Below, piece by piece: positions 43,303-53,337 of a stretch of DNA of 64,000 nt. The notes beneath the pieces are model-generated. The model had not been told where the DNA came from. It searched no databases and saw only the letters and a list, made by a program, of their open reading frames with translations. The position numbers and the translations under genes were made by a program. Position 1 is the stretch's first letter. Each line of letters begins with the position of its first letter. This DNA comes from Saccharospirillum sp. (lineage in GTDB: Bacteria > Pseudomonadota > Gammaproteobacteria > Pseudomonadales > Natronospirillaceae). Where the stretch lies: NCBI GenBank assembly GCA_022565595.1, contig JAIUML010000006.1, forward strand, positions 124,001 through 188,000. Reading direction: 5' to 3'.

Positions 43303-44103
43303 TCATTCTCCTGCTTCAGTCGAATGTTGCCGTGCATGTCGGCGCGTAACGGAATTGTCTTCGGCGCCAGTAATTGCAGAAACCAGGTCCTGGTGAGTAG
43401 CGTTGGAATCGAATTCCCCGTTGTTCTTGCCAAGCCGGAGCACCACTATTCGATCCGCTACTGCGCGAACGTCATCCATATTATGAGAGATGAGAATCAC
43501 ACCATGGCCACGATCGCGTACTCGTTCAATCAGGTTCAGCACTTCCGCAGTTTGGGCAACACCCAAGGCAGCTGTGGGTTCATCCAACATGATAACTTTC
43601 GGATCTGTCAGCAGTGAGCGAGCAATGGCAACAGTTTGCCGTTGCCCGCCTGAGAGGGAAGCAATAGGTTCTCTGACCGAGGGTATGCGTGCGGCCAATT
43701 CTTTAAGCAAATTCCAGGCGCGCACTTCCATTTGAGTTTCGTCCAATGACCAGGGAGAGAGCTCCTGGCCGAGAAACAGATTGGCAACAACATCCAGGTT
43801 TTCACACAGGGAAAGGTCCTGGTAGACGGTCGCTATTCCCAGTGTTATTGCATCACTGGGGTTCTGTAGCTGTACGCTTCGGCCGCAGAATTCAATACGT
43901 CCTGATGTCGGCTGGTGGACGCCAGAGAGCGTTTTGATCAGCGTTGACTTGCCAGCGCCGTTGTCGCCGACCAGGGCAACGACTTCACCCTCATGGATGT
44001 CCATCGAGATGTCGTCCAGAGCCGTGACTGCGCCGAACTGTTTGCAGATTCCAGTCAGGCGCAAGATGGGGTCTGTACGAGTGGGGTTGGCGGTATCGTT
44101 CAT
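43303..44103 (-). CDS. Sugar (ribitol) ABC transporter ATP-binding protein
   Basis: 266 residues; ATG 44103 with AGGATGG eight bases upstream sets the start. One ABC domain only, as in FrcA- or XylG-like short forms, not the double RbsA type. Walker A GDNGAGKST, signature LSGGQRQTVAIARS, Walker B VIMLDEPTAALGV and the switch His in ILISHNMDDV are intact. Order binding protein, ATPase, permease, dehydrogenase, kinase forms one leftward operon. Confidence 0.93.
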   Translation of the reverse strand: MNDTANPTRTDPILRLTGICKQFGAVTALDDISMDIHEGEVVALVGDNGAGKSTLIKTLSGVHQPTSGRIEFCGRSVQLQNPSDAITLGIATVYQDLSLCENLDVVANLFLGQELSPWSLDETQMEVRAWNLLKELAARIPSVREPIASLSGGQRQTVAIARSLLTDPKVIMLDEPTAALGVAQTAEVLNLIERVRDRGHGVILISHNMDDVRAVADRIVVLRLGKNNGEFDSNATHQDLVSAITGAEDNSVTRRHARQHSTEAGE

Positions 44104-44194
44104 GATCGTAACCATCCTGTAACGGCAATGTCGCGATAGTGGTTCTGTTTTAAATGACCCGCCACCGAAAACCGCGTGACGGGTCAAAGGCGCT

Positions 44195-45250
44195 TCAGTT
44201 GGTAATGCCCAACTCACGACAATGAGCGACATATTCTCGGGTGCAAACGGCCGAGGCTGATTGGATACCGGAATCAAATATTTCCGCTTTAATATTCTCC
44301 CGCGTGACCACCGCAGGAACAAACAAGTCGGACGGTGTGTTGTACAGTTCCGTGGTCGGTTCCGGCACTTCGCCCTTAAGCAGAGTAACAGCAACCCCGG
44401 CAGCCGCAGCTGCAACGATTTCCGATGGTTTGGAAATGGTGTTGTACTGATCACCCGCGATGATCAGTTGCAGCGCAGCTATGGTTGCGTCGTTGCCTGT
44501 CACCGGGGGCACCGGATCAAGCCCGGCAGCCTTGAAAGCGGCTATGGCGCCACCACCTGTGCCGTCATTGGCGGCGACCACGCCTTTGATGCGATCACCA
44601 AAGCGAGTGACCTGCCCTGATGCCCATTGTTGTGCCAACGGCGGTGCCCAATCAGGCGTGTCATACTCGGCGAGCGTTTCGTATCCGGAATCGCGCAAGC
44701 CCCGATGGATGCCGTCACGAATCAGGCCAGCAGCAGCATCGGTAGGCGAGCCATTGATCTGCAGCACGCCAGAGCCTTCTTCAATACCACTGGCTTTCAT
44801 GTGGGCCACTAGAGATTCGGCGATGGCGAAGCCAATGCCTTCATTGTCGAAAGACACGTAGAAATCAGCGATCGCATCGGGAATGGGGCGGTCATAGGCG
44901 ATAACCCGCACATCCTGAGAGTGAGCGATTTGCACCATGGCCGCTCCTGCCGATGAATCCACCGGGTTGAGCACGACGACTTTGGCGCCTTGAGCAATGA
45001 CTGAATTGAATTGCTGTTGCTGCAACGAGGCATCGGCATTGGCATTCTGGTAAATCACCCTGCAGTCGCTACACAGTTCCTTCATCGCAGCGACAAAGCC
45101 CGGGTGATCGTGCTCTTCATAGCGGGTTGATGCCTGGTCTGGCATCAGGAATGCGACCGTTTCGCTCAACTGAGCACTTGCTGGTGCCGAGATCGTCATG
45201 GCCAGTAGGCCAGCGGTAGTGGCGATTGACGCCATATTGATGATTTTCAT
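44195..45250 (-). CDS. Sugar (ribitol) ABC transporter periplasmic binding protein, RbsB type
   Basis: 351 residues from ATG 45250, with GGAG seven bases upstream. Signal peptide ends ASA-Q. The type 1 periplasmic-binding fold is evident from VIYQNANADASLQQQQFNSV, VVVLNPVDSSAGAAMV, VIAYDRPIP and GVVAANDGTGGGAIAAF. It is the first gene of the operon and divergent from the LacI regulator. Confidence 0.93.
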   Translation of the reverse strand: MKIINMASIATTAGLLAMTISAPASAQLSETVAFLMPDQASTRYEEHDHPGFVAAMKELCSDCRVIYQNANADASLQQQQFNSVIAQGAKVVVLNPVDSSAGAAMVQIAHSQDVRVIAYDRPIPDAIADFYVSFDNEGIGFAIAESLVAHMKASGIEEGSGVLQINGSPTDAAAGLIRDGIHRGLRDSGYETLAEYDTPDWAPPLAQQWASGQVTRFGDRIKGVVAANDGTGGGAIAAFKAAGLDPVPPVTGNDATIAALQLIIAGDQYNTISKPSEIVAAAAAGVAVTLLKGEVPEPTTELYNTPSDLFVPAVVTRENIKAEIFDSGIQSASAVCTREYVAHCRELGITN

Positions 45251-45405
45251 TGTTTTTCTCCGCAATTCATTACTGGGTTATCTGCACGCAGTTGTGGCCA
45301 GTAATCTGGATTGGGACTTGCCCATGCATCATGACCAGAGACAGTCTTATGGAGTTTGCCATGGTCGATGCCCCGCGTTATTGGCGTTATTTAAAGGTGC
45401 ATCAA

Positions 45406-45470
45406 CGATTGTGTAAGTTTGCACAATCGATTGCGCAATGTTGATCTATGATAAATTGAATGTCAACATT
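45406..45470. promoter_or_regulatory. LacI-family operator palindromes in the ribitol divergent promoter
   Basis: TTGCACAATCGATTGCGCAA (45419-45438) is a 20-base palindrome with one mismatched pair and a central CpG, the usual form of a LacI-family operator. CGATTGTG (45406-45413) and CACAATCG (45422-45429) form another overlapping dyad, and AATGTTGA (45437-45444) pairs with TCAACATT (45463-45470) across 18 bases. The block lies between the binding-protein and regulator genes and 28-92 bases before the regulator start. Confidence 0.65.
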
Positions 45471-45497
45471 CCATTTTTAAAAAATTGAGAGCTCAAG

Positions 45498-46550
45498 GTG
45501 TCGATTTCCCGGTCAGGAACTCAGAAAAACAGACAGAACTCAAAAAGAACAACCATTTATGACGTTGCGACGGTTGTTGGAACCTCACCGAGTACGGTCA
45601 GTTCGGTTTTAAACGGGACATGGAAAAAGCGTCGTATCAGCCAGAAGCTGGCCGATCAGATCCTCCTGGAGGCACAAAACCAGGACTATTCGGTAAACAT
45701 GCAAGCAAGCATGTTAAGGCGTGAGCGCTCGCGCATAGTAGGCATGATCATCCCGAAATACGATAACCGTTATTTTGGTGCCATCGCCGAGCAATTTGAA
45801 ACAATGGCTCGCCAACATGGGCTCTTCCCGGTCATTACTTGTACACGCCGCGACCCTGAACTGGAGATTGAAGCCGCCAAAGCACTGCTTTCTTATCGAG
45901 TTGATTATCTGATTGCGACCGGCTCTACGGATCCGGACAGCATTAGTCGGCTTTGCCAGGATGCGGGTGTCCGGGTCATTAACCTGGACTTGCCTGGTAC
46001 TCTGGCCCCTTCGGTTATTTCGGATAACTATCAGGGTGCTCGCCATCTGACTTCGGTCATTCTGGATCAGTGTTTCAAGGATTTCGGGCGTTCAGAGCCG
46101 CTGACGTTTATTGGTGGGCGCGGTACCGACCACAACACCGCAGCCAGGGTTAGCGGGTTCATCGATGCTCATCAGGAGAAGGGTATAGTACTGAGGGAAA
46201 CCAGTATTCAGACTTGCGGTTATGCTGCCGAGAAAGCCGAACATACACTGGCTTTGTTGGACAAGACACAGCTAAAAGGGCTGTTTGTGAATTCCACGAT
46301 AACCCTGGAAGGCGTCGCTCGATGGCTGTGGAATAATGAGCCGAGCTTTGTTACGCAAGTCCGCTATGGCTGTTTCGACTGGGATCCTTTTGCTGCCCAA
46401 CTACCGAACAATGTCGGCATGGCGCAACAGGACGTGATTCCCATGCTGGAGGCCGTATTTGAAATGCTGGAGCAGACGTCAGTCACCAGCGGCGTTCACC
46501 AGATTTCTTGTGTATTTCGGCCCGGAGCGGCTTTTAGACTTGAATCGTAG
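45498..46550 (+). CDS. LacI-family regulator of the ribitol operon
   Basis: 350 residues starting at GTG 45498. N-terminal HTH TIYDVATVVGTSPSTVSSVL with the hinge helix, preceded by about 17 extra basic residues, then a sugar-binding core (GMIIPKYDNRYFGAIAEQFE, VDYLIATGSTDPD). It is most likely a repressor released by ribitol or D-ribulose; the effector is an inference. Divergent from the importer operon. Confidence 0.92.
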   Translation: MSISRSGTQKNRQNSKRTTIYDVATVVGTSPSTVSSVLNGTWKKRRISQKLADQILLEAQNQDYSVNMQASMLRRERSRIVGMIIPKYDNRYFGAIAEQFETMARQHGLFPVITCTRRDPELEIEAAKALLSYRVDYLIATGSTDPDSISRLCQDAGVRVINLDLPGTLAPSVISDNYQGARHLTSVILDQCFKDFGRSEPLTFIGGRGTDHNTAARVSGFIDAHQEKGIVLRETSIQTCGYAAEKAEHTLALLDKTQLKGLFVNSTITLEGVARWLWNNEPSFVTQVRYGCFDWDPFAAQLPNNVGMAQQDVIPMLEAVFEMLEQTSVTSGVHQISCVFRPGAAFRLES

Positions 46551-46703
46551 CGCGGCAGTCTGCGGTAAAACCAGAGCATTTGCTTCGACTTTGAGGTATT
46601 GATCAGCGAATGTCGATGTGTGGTTCAAGGTCCCGGGAGTTTGTCATGTCCACTTAACATCTCTGTGTCACCCTGCAGGGGAATGACCACTGAGTTGTGA
46701 AGT

Positions 46704-47591
46704 ATGCGTTTATTTCTGTTTACCTGTTTGTTGGCATTGACCGGCCCGGTGATGGCCGATGCGCTAAAAATAGCCACCCTTTACCCACCTGGATCGTTGC
46801 CATTACAGCAACTGCAATTGGCTTCAAACCGCTTGAAAGAGCGATCGGATGGGCGTTTAAGTCTTCAGTTGTACCCCGGCGGTGTCATGGGCGATGACGC
46901 TACTGTGCTGCGTAAGGTTCGCATAGGGCAGCTTCATGGTGCATTGGTGTCAGCCAGTACATTGTCGTCGCTCGGTGTCGATGCCACCGATCTGAGCCAG
47001 CCCTTCCAGTTCGCAACACTCGACGCCGTTCTGGAACAGCGCAAGCAATTTGACCCAGCGGTACGACAGAGGTTGGACGACCAAGGCTGGCTCGGTTTTG
47101 GCCCTATTGATGGTGGCTTTTCCTATCTGATGTCACAGAATCCTGTAAGTAGCCTGCAGAACCTGAAGAGCCAGCGCCTGTGGTTGCCCAATACGGACGA
47201 TGTACGGAAGATGAGTCAGGCCCTGTCCATTGACTACCAGATCATGGGTATCGGTGACGTATTGCCAGCGCTACAGACGGGTGCACTGAACAGCATTGTC
47301 GCACCACCATCGGCCGCTTTGACGTTGAACTGGCATAGCCGAGTTGACTACCTGACTGACCAGCCGGTGGTCTACACCTGGGGCATGTTGGTGCTGGCCC
47401 AGCGTTCGCTTCGAGGCATCAGCGAACCAGACAGACAGGTTTTGGCTGAGGTGCTCAGTGAGTGGGCTGACGAGCTGGATGCAGCCATGTTGGCATCCAA
47501 CATGCAGGCCAATAGGGCGATCAGGCAATTACTGACTCAGGTGGATTTCTCCAGTTCGGATCTTGCGGACATTCAGGCCGGTATTCACTGA
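46704..47591 (+). CDS. Orphan TRAP-type (DctP-like) periplasmic binding protein
   Basis: 295 residues with signal peptide (MADA cleavage region), KIATLYPPGSLPLQQLQLA, and the DctP motifs RLSLQLYPGGVMGDDATVLR and LKSQRLWLPNTDD. No DctQ or DctM gene is near. It lies 96 bases upstream of a chemoreceptor gene in the same direction, which raises the possibility of a sensory instead of transport role. Confidence 0.85.
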   Translation: MRLFLFTCLLALTGPVMADALKIATLYPPGSLPLQQLQLASNRLKERSDGRLSLQLYPGGVMGDDATVLRKVRIGQLHGALVSASTLSSLGVDATDLSQPFQFATLDAVLEQRKQFDPAVRQRLDDQGWLGFGPIDGGFSYLMSQNPVSSLQNLKSQRLWLPNTDDVRKMSQALSIDYQIMGIGDVLPALQTGALNSIVAPPSAALTLNWHSRVDYLTDQPVVYTWGMLVLAQRSLRGISEPDRQVLAEVLSEWADELDAAMLASNMQANRAIRQLLTQVDFSSSDLADIQAGIH

Positions 47592-47687
47592 GGGCATAAA
47601 GTTGACTGGTTGGTCAAAAAAATGGATGAATTCAGCGGCAGGATCCACTAGACTTATTGGCTGTTTTTTGTACATATCAGGTTGGTC

Positions 47688-49700
47688 ATGCGCATTTCTC
47701 TTATCGGTCGTATCGTTTCGGGCTTCGTTATCCTTCTGCTCATCTTTGGGGGGCTGACGGCTTATTCTCTGCAGGTTCAACGCAGTCTTGCCCAGCAGAT
47801 TGAACTGATCACAACTGAACGTGGCGAGTTGCTGGATACGGCAAACCGCTTGCGGAATCAGCTTCAGGACGCTAACCGAGCGGTGATTCAACACGCCAAT
47901 AGTCAGTCGGCGGAGCATCGGCAGAGCCTGACGCAAGATTACACTGAGGCCCGGGATCTATTCCAGCGGACCTATCAGCATCTGCAAACCGGACTGGTCA
48001 CTTACCCGGCGCTGGCGAGGCAACTGGACGAAACGCAAGATCGTACCCAGGAGGTGTTGGCACTGGGTGAAGAACATTTGCAGTTGCAGGAAGCCCGAAT
48101 GGCTGCCCGGCAGCAGGCCCTTGAGGCATCTCAGGCTTTTGATGATGAATGGCTGTTTTTCTCAGGAGACCTCAGCGCCATTGGTCAACGAGCGGTCAGC
48201 CAGGGGGAAGCAGCCATGGAGTGGGAGGTCGACTTCATACTCCGACAGGCCCAGTCGGCACAGGCCTACCTGCAACGCGCGCTGGGCATCAACCAATTGG
48301 AGCGAATTGAAAGCGTCGGCAACGAATTGGCATCCTTGAGAGCAGTGATTGAGGAGAAGCAGGCGTCGATTAACACTTCCTTTCCAGCCTACGCTCAGGA
48401 AATTGCCTACTTCTCCAACCTGATCATCAATGCCATCTCGGCTCCGGACGACCTCTTTCAAAGTCATCGCCGATTCATCGAGCTGAACGAGCGGAGTGAA
48501 TCTCTGTTGGCCGAACTGGATTCCGCCTTGAACGCCGCTCTGACTGAGCTTTCTGCGACCCTGGGTGAGATCCGTGTGTTGAACCACCAGGCGCGTGATA
48601 CGGCCCTGGGGGCAGTCGGCTTCTCGCTGACGCTGACCGCTGTCCTGTTGGCACTGGGCGTGTTGGTGTCCGTCGTGATTATGGTGTCGGTCGTTTCCTC
48701 CATTCGTAAACCTTTGGGCCGAACCTTGTCGACTCTCTCCCACCTGGCCGATGGCGACCTGACCCATAGAATTACCCATTTGACTCAGGACGAAATGGGG
48801 CAGATTGGCCGGGATGTGAACCGGCTGGCCGAGCGTCTGGCGGAACTGATCGGGCAGATTCGTCAGTCGGCCGATGCATTGGCATCGGTGTCTGCCAACA
48901 CCTCGAATATCAGCCAGCAGACGCTGCAAAGCATGGAAGATCAGCAGGCGCAGACGGTTAGTGTAGCGACGGCGGTCACCGAAATGGAAGCGGCGGTGCG
49001 AGAGGTCGCCGAGAATGCTGAAAACTCACGTTCCGCCATCGCTCAAGTGATGGACGCTGCTCATCAGAACCGGTTGGCGATGGATGACAACATGGCGCTC
49101 TCTTCCGAGCTCAATGAGGCGCAGAACTCGGTCAGCCAAACGGTCACCGAGTTGAACCAGGAAAGCCAGGAGATCGGCAGCATTCTGGATGTCATTCTGG
49201 GAATGGCTGAGCAAACCAATCTGTTGGCCTTGAATGCGGCTATCGAGGCTGCGAGAGCGGGCGAGCATGGACGTGGCTTTGCGGTAGTGGCAGACGAAGT
49301 GCGTGCATTATCGAATCGCTCACGCGAAGCCGCCAGCGAAATTCAAACTCGCATTGCGTCTTTACAAGGGCGCGCCAGCGCGGCCGCAGAACGGATGAGC
49401 GAACAGGTTGAATTGGGTGCGCGCACAGCGGAGCAGTCGAAAACTGCGGGTGCTTCGCTCGTCAAGATGGTAGAACAGCTCGACCGAGTGAATGACATGA
49501 GCCAATCCATCGCTACGGCTTCCGAGGAACAAAGCGCTGTCGCTCGTGAAGTGGCACAGAGCATGACACAGATTGCCGATATGGCAGAGGATGTCGCCGG
49601 CAAGGCGAGAGATGCTGCCAAAAATGGTGGCGAGCTTAATCGATTGGCAGATCAGCAGCGGGACCTCGTTCGTCGCTTTAACGTGACAGATGGCCAGTAG
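47688..49700 (+). CDS. Methyl-accepting chemotaxis protein
   Basis: 670 residues. Transmembrane helix 1 at about 7-28, a long helical periplasmic domain (about 30-305, rich in Gln/Glu/Leu), helix 2 at about 308-335, HAMP domain ([20 protein letters not shown]) and the signalling domain with the conserved hairpin tip [31 protein letters not shown] (with neighbouring heptads and likely methylation sites). A bidirectional terminator follows. No CheW/CheA genes in the window. The helical sensor could contact the preceding binding protein. Confidence 0.95.
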   Translation: MRISLIGRIVSGFVILLLIFGGLTAYSLQVQRSLAQQIELITTERGELLDTANRLRNQLQDANRAVIQHANSQSAEHRQSLTQDYTEARDLFQRTYQHLQTGLVTYPALARQLDETQDRTQEVLALGEEHLQLQEARMAARQQALEASQAFDDEWLFFSGDLSAIGQRAVSQGEAAMEWEVDFILRQAQSAQAYLQRALGINQLERIESVGNELASLRAVIEEKQASINTSFPAYAQEIAYFSNLIINAISAPDDLFQSHRRFIELNERSESLLAELDSALNAALTELSATLGEIRVLNHQARDTALGAVGFSLTLTAVLLALGVLVSVVIMVSVVSSIRKPLGRTLSTLSHLADGDLTHRITHLTQDEMGQIGRDVNRLAERLAELIGQIRQSADALASVSANTSNISQQTLQSMEDQQAQTVSVATAVTEMEAAVREVAENAENSRSAIAQVMDAAHQNRLAMDDNMALSSELNEAQNSVSQTVTELNQESQEIGSILDVILGMAEQTNLLALNAAIEAARAGEHGRGFAVVADEVRALSNRSREAASEIQTRIASLQGRASAAAERMSEQVELGARTAEQSKTAGASLVKMVEQLDRVNDMSQSIATASEEQSAVAREVAQSMTQIADMAEDVAGKARDAAKNGGELNRLADQQRDLVRRFNVTDGQ

Positions 49701-49777
49701 AGGTATAAAGACCGCAAGTCTGTTTGAGCACTTGCCCGATTCATGGGCAGAAAAGTTGACAGAAAATTGAAGCGCTA

Positions 49778-49808
49778 AAAAAACCCGCACGAGTGCGGGT
49801 TTTTATTT
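49778..49808. terminator. Bidirectional intrinsic terminator
   Basis: AAAAAACCCGCAC-GA-GTGCGGGTTTTTATTT: a seven-base-pair GC stem (49784-49790 with 49793-49799) flanked by A and T tracts. It serves both the chemoreceptor gene and the convergent peptide-binding gene that ends at 49825. Confidence 0.9.
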
Positions 49809-49824
49809 GCTACTGCTTTAGCGA

Positions 49825-51393
49825 TCAGTCTTCTATATAGGTGTCTTGCAACAGATAGATGTTGGTCGGGAGCATTTCAAAGTTCTTCACAGAATCGCTC
49901 ACGCCCAGCAAATACTCCTGGTGCCACAAGTACATCATGGGTGCCAGATCTACCAGAAGCTCCTGTGCCTCTTTGTAGTATTGCAGGCGCAGTGCGGGGT
50001 CTGTCTCTTGCCGGCCGGCATCCAACAAGCGGTCCAGATCATCGTTAGCGAAGAAGGACCGGTTGCCTGCAGAGCCTTGCTGGCTAGAATGGAACAAGGC
50101 ATACATTGCGTAATCGGCATCCAGTGTCGGTGTTGACCAACCCAGAATAAACATGTCGTGCTGACCGTTAGCGGTGTTTTGCAGGTAAGCACCCCATTCC
50201 AACACCTCGATAGAGGCTCTGACGCCCAGGTCACTCAGCTTGGATTGCACGTACTCAGCGATTTGAATTCGGCTTGGGTTGTCGTTGGTCCAGATGGTTG
50301 TGCTAAACCCGTTAGCGAAGCCTTCCTGTGCCAGGAGCTCGCGTGCCTGATCCATATCGTAAGGGGTAGGAGTCACGCTGTCATCGAACCCGAACACCCC
50401 TGGTGCGATGGGACCAACTGCAGCAATACCGGTGTTGTTATAGACACCAGCGACGATATCTTCTTTGTTAACCGCCATGGAGATCGCACGTCTGACATTG
50501 GCGTTATCGAAAGGTGCTTTCTGGGTGTTGAAACCCAAATAGGCCAAACTGGTCGCGCTCTTGCGGTACAGGCTGGCATTGGGCATGCGGTCAACGCGGC
50601 TCATGTCGCTAGGCATGACAGGGTCGATGATGTGTGCGAAACCGGTCTCCAGTTCGGATACGCGTGTCAGACTCTCGGGTACCACTTTAAAGGTGACGCT
50701 GTCGAGCTTGGCGTTTTCACCCCAATAGTCTTCGTTTCTTACCAGTTTGAGTTCTGAGCCTGGTGTCCAGCTTTCAAACTGGAAGTAGCCCGTACCGACC
50801 GGGTTACTGGAAATGAAAGAACCCGGGCTACGGCCATTGGCCATTTCTGCGTAGTCTCTCTCAATCGCTTCACCACTGATCAGCGCACCGCCACTGTGTG
50901 CAAGGTGAGCCAATAAAGGTGCGAATGGGAACTCAGTTTTAAATTGAACGGTGAGGTCGTCGACAACAATGACCTCCTCGATCATGGAAAATAGAAAGGT
51001 TCTGGGGGAGGCAATGGCTGGATCGAGCAGGCGATCAAAGTTGGCTTTTACTACCTCGGCTGTCAGGTCGGAGCCGTCGTGAAACTTGACACCCTCCCGC
51101 AAGGTAAATTCGACCGTTAAATCGTCAACATTTCTCCACGATGTAGCCAGAACAGGCTGGAGTTCATTGTTAAGGTCAAACTTGACCAGGGATTCATAGA
51201 TATTGTAGGCAACGATACTGGAGGGCACATCGTTGGAGCCATGCGGGTCCAAAGCCACAGCATCAGACAGCATCGCGGCGACCAGGTCACCTCCTTGAGC
51301 ATTGGCAGCCTGGGTATTCATGACCAACCCCAGGGTAATCAGGGAAGCCATTACTGGGCTAAACAGCCGTTTTAACTTAATGTTTCTAAACAT
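49825..51393 (-). CDS. Peptide-type ABC transporter periplasmic binding protein (family 5)
   Basis: 522 residues from ATG 51393 with GGAG eight bases upstream. Signal peptide ends AQA/ANA-Q. Family 5 (DppA/GsiB) features: LDPHGSNDVPSSIVAYNIYE, the TLREGVKFHDGSDLTAEVVK block and NPVGTGYFQFESW. Likely ligands are di- or oligopeptides or glutathione. The gene is divergent from the C-B-D-F transport genes and ends at a bidirectional terminator. Confidence 0.93.
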   Translation of the reverse strand: MFRNIKLKRLFSPVMASLITLGLVMNTQAANAQGGDLVAAMLSDAVALDPHGSNDVPSSIVAYNIYESLVKFDLNNELQPVLATSWRNVDDLTVEFTLREGVKFHDGSDLTAEVVKANFDRLLDPAIASPRTFLFSMIEEVIVVDDLTVQFKTEFPFAPLLAHLAHSGGALISGEAIERDYAEMANGRSPGSFISSNPVGTGYFQFESWTPGSELKLVRNEDYWGENAKLDSVTFKVVPESLTRVSELETGFAHIIDPVMPSDMSRVDRMPNASLYRKSATSLAYLGFNTQKAPFDNANVRRAISMAVNKEDIVAGVYNNTGIAAVGPIAPGVFGFDDSVTPTPYDMDQARELLAQEGFANGFSTTIWTNDNPSRIQIAEYVQSKLSDLGVRASIEVLEWGAYLQNTANGQHDMFILGWSTPTLDADYAMYALFHSSQQGSAGNRSFFANDDLDRLLDAGRQETDPALRLQYYKEAQELLVDLAPMMYLWHQEYLLGVSDSVKNFEMLPTNIYLLQDTYIED

Positions 51394-51423
51394 TTTACTT
51401 TCTCCATTCATTATTTTATATAT

Positions 51424-51440
51424 ATGTCAGAATCTGACAT
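51424..51440. promoter_or_regulatory. Perfect 17-base palindrome in the divergent peptide-transport promoter
   Basis: ATGTCAGA-A-TCTGACAT is fully symmetric around one base. It sits 31 bases before the binding-protein start and 72 bases before the permease start, within an AT-rich gap. Placement and symmetry indicate an operator, possibly GntR- or MarR-like; no regulator gene lies nearby. Confidence 0.6.
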
Positions 51441-51511
51441 TAAATTCGTTTTTTATAACAAACTTCGATCGTCTCACTTGCGTTTTATGCGAAAAATGAG
51501 GATGGCTTATA

Positions 51512-52405
51512 GTGTTTCATCTTGCAACCAAAAATGAACAAGAGGCCAGTAAAGCGGACGTAACAGTCTCGAATTGGCAACTGGTTTATCGAAGACTAAA
51601 AAAGAACAAGGCAGCTTTATGGGGGGGCTATGTGCTCCTCTTTTTGATTCTGCTTGCCATCGTCGGACCATACCTCACTGTGCATGATCCGTTGCGTGTG
51701 AACTTCTCGGCCCGGCTGCTGCCTCCCTCGGCTGAGTACTGGTTGGGTACCGATCACAATGGGCGCGATATCTTTACGCGCCTGATTTACGGTATGCAGA
51801 TTACTTTGTTTGTCGGCTTCTCTTCCGTATTTGTCGGGGCATTGATAGGTGTGCCGTTGGGCATCATTTCCGGTTTCTACGGCGGTGCTATTGACTCGGT
51901 CATCATGCGGATTATCGATGTGCTGTTGGCGTTTCCCGGTATTCTGCTGGCCATCGCTCTGGTCAGTGTGTTGGGAGGGAGTATTGGTAATGTCATCATT
52001 GCTGTGGCGGTATTTTCGATCCCGACCTTCGCTCGAGTAGTGCGAGGTTCAACGCTTACCATCAAAAAACTGGAATATATAGACGCTGTTAGAGCGCTGG
52101 GAGCGACGGATCTCCGCATCATTGTTAAACACATTCTGCCCAATATTTTGTCACCGATCATTGTACAGGCAACTTTACGTATTGCGATTGCTATTCTGGT
52201 CGCCAGCAGCCTTTCGTTCCTTGGGCTGGGGGCGCAACCGCCTTCTCCTGAATGGGGGCGCATGCTCAGTGATGGCCGTAACTACATGTTTGATTATCCT
52301 CACGTAGCATTGTTTCCGGGTCTGGCGATAGCCTTTGTTGTTTTGGCCTTCAATTTATTTGGGGACGGTCTTCGCGACGCCTTGGACCCCAAAACCAAAA
52401 AATAA
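51512..52405 (+). CDS. Peptide-type ABC transporter permease (DppC-like)
   Basis: 297 residues starting at GTG 51512, with GAGGAT upstream. DppC/OppC features: N-terminal NKAALWGGYVLLFLILL, LPPSAEYWLGTDHNGRDIFT, and the EAA loop YIDAVRALGATDLRIIVKHILPN. C-terminal LSFLGLGAQPPSPEWGRML is standard. It partners the DppB-like permease that follows after eleven bases. Confidence 0.94.
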   Translation: MFHLATKNEQEASKADVTVSNWQLVYRRLKKNKAALWGGYVLLFLILLAIVGPYLTVHDPLRVNFSARLLPPSAEYWLGTDHNGRDIFTRLIYGMQITLFVGFSSVFVGALIGVPLGIISGFYGGAIDSVIMRIIDVLLAFPGILLAIALVSVLGGSIGNVIIAVAVFSIPTFARVVRGSTLTIKKLEYIDAVRALGATDLRIIVKHILPNILSPIIVQATLRIAIAILVASSLSFLGLGAQPPSPEWGRMLSDGRNYMFDYPHVALFPGLAIAFVVLAFNLFGDGLRDALDPKTKK

Positions 52406-52416
52406 GGAACCAAGCC

Positions 52417-53337
52417 GTGTTTCAGTTTATCGTGCGCAGGTTGTTACAGACCATACCCGTCGTTATCGGTGTCACTCTGTTGGTGTTTTCATTAATGCAC
52501 TTGATTCCAGGTGATCCCGCGCAAATCATCGCAGGAGAGAGTGCTCAGCCTAGACAAGTCGAGCTGATGAGAGAAAGACTGGGGTTGAATGACCCTGTCT
52601 ATGTGCAATATGTACGTTACATGAAGAATATGCTTCAGGGGGATTTGGGGCAGTCCATACGCAGTAGCCGTAACGTTGTCGATGAGATAAAGCCGCGATT
52701 CTGGATAACGGTCAAACTGGCGATATACAGTACCATGTTGAGCGTCTTTATTGGGCTGACTGCCGGCGTGTTTTCGGCGGTAAGGCGCTATGGGCTAGCG
52801 GACAGTACGATCATGGTGGTGGCCTTGTTTGGCCTGTCGATGCCGAATTTTTGGCTTGGCTTAATGCTCATTCAGTTCTTCTCAATTGAACTATCCTTGC
52901 TGCCGCCTTCGGGATGGGGTACCTGGAAGCAAACGATTTTGCCGGTCATAACATTGGGAACGGGTGGGGCTGCGATTATCGCTCGTGTCACTCGGTCCAG
53001 CATGCTGGAAGTCATTAACCAGGATTATATCCGTACTGCTCGGGCCAAGGGTTTGTCTGAGCGTCTGGTTATATATAAGCACGCATTGAAAAACGCCATG
53101 ATCCCGGTGATAACAGTCGTCGGGTTGGAGCTTGGTGTTTTGCTCTCCGGCACTGTTCTTACTGAAACAGTTTTCTCAATAAACGGTATGGGCCGCCTGG
53201 TTATTTTCTCAATTGGAGCCAGAGACTTTCCTGTGGTTCAAGGTGTGGTGCTCATTTTCGCTCTTTTGTTTGTACTGGTGAATTTTCTGGTGGACATCTC
53301 TTACCGCTACTTCAATAAAAGGGTGGATCTTAACTAA
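52417..53337 (+). CDS. Peptide-type ABC transporter permease (DppB-like)
   Basis: 306 residues starting at GTG 52417 with AAGGA seven bases upstream. The first residues FIVRRLLQTIPVVIGVTLLVF and HLIPGDPAQII, and the EAA loop DYIRTARAKGLSERLVIYKH, are typical of DppB/GsiC. Its stop codon overlaps the ATPase start by one base. Order C before B is less common than B before C. Confidence 0.94.
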   Translation: MFQFIVRRLLQTIPVVIGVTLLVFSLMHLIPGDPAQIIAGESAQPRQVELMRERLGLNDPVYVQYVRYMKNMLQGDLGQSIRSSRNVVDEIKPRFWITVKLAIYSTMLSVFIGLTAGVFSAVRRYGLADSTIMVVALFGLSMPNFWLGLMLIQFFSIELSLLPPSGWGTWKQTILPVITLGTGGAAIIARVTRSSMLEVINQDYIRTARAKGLSERLVIYKHALKNAMIPVITVVGLELGVLLSGTVLTETVFSINGMGRLVIFSIGARDFPVVQGVVLIFALLFVLVNFLVDISYRYFNKRVDLN

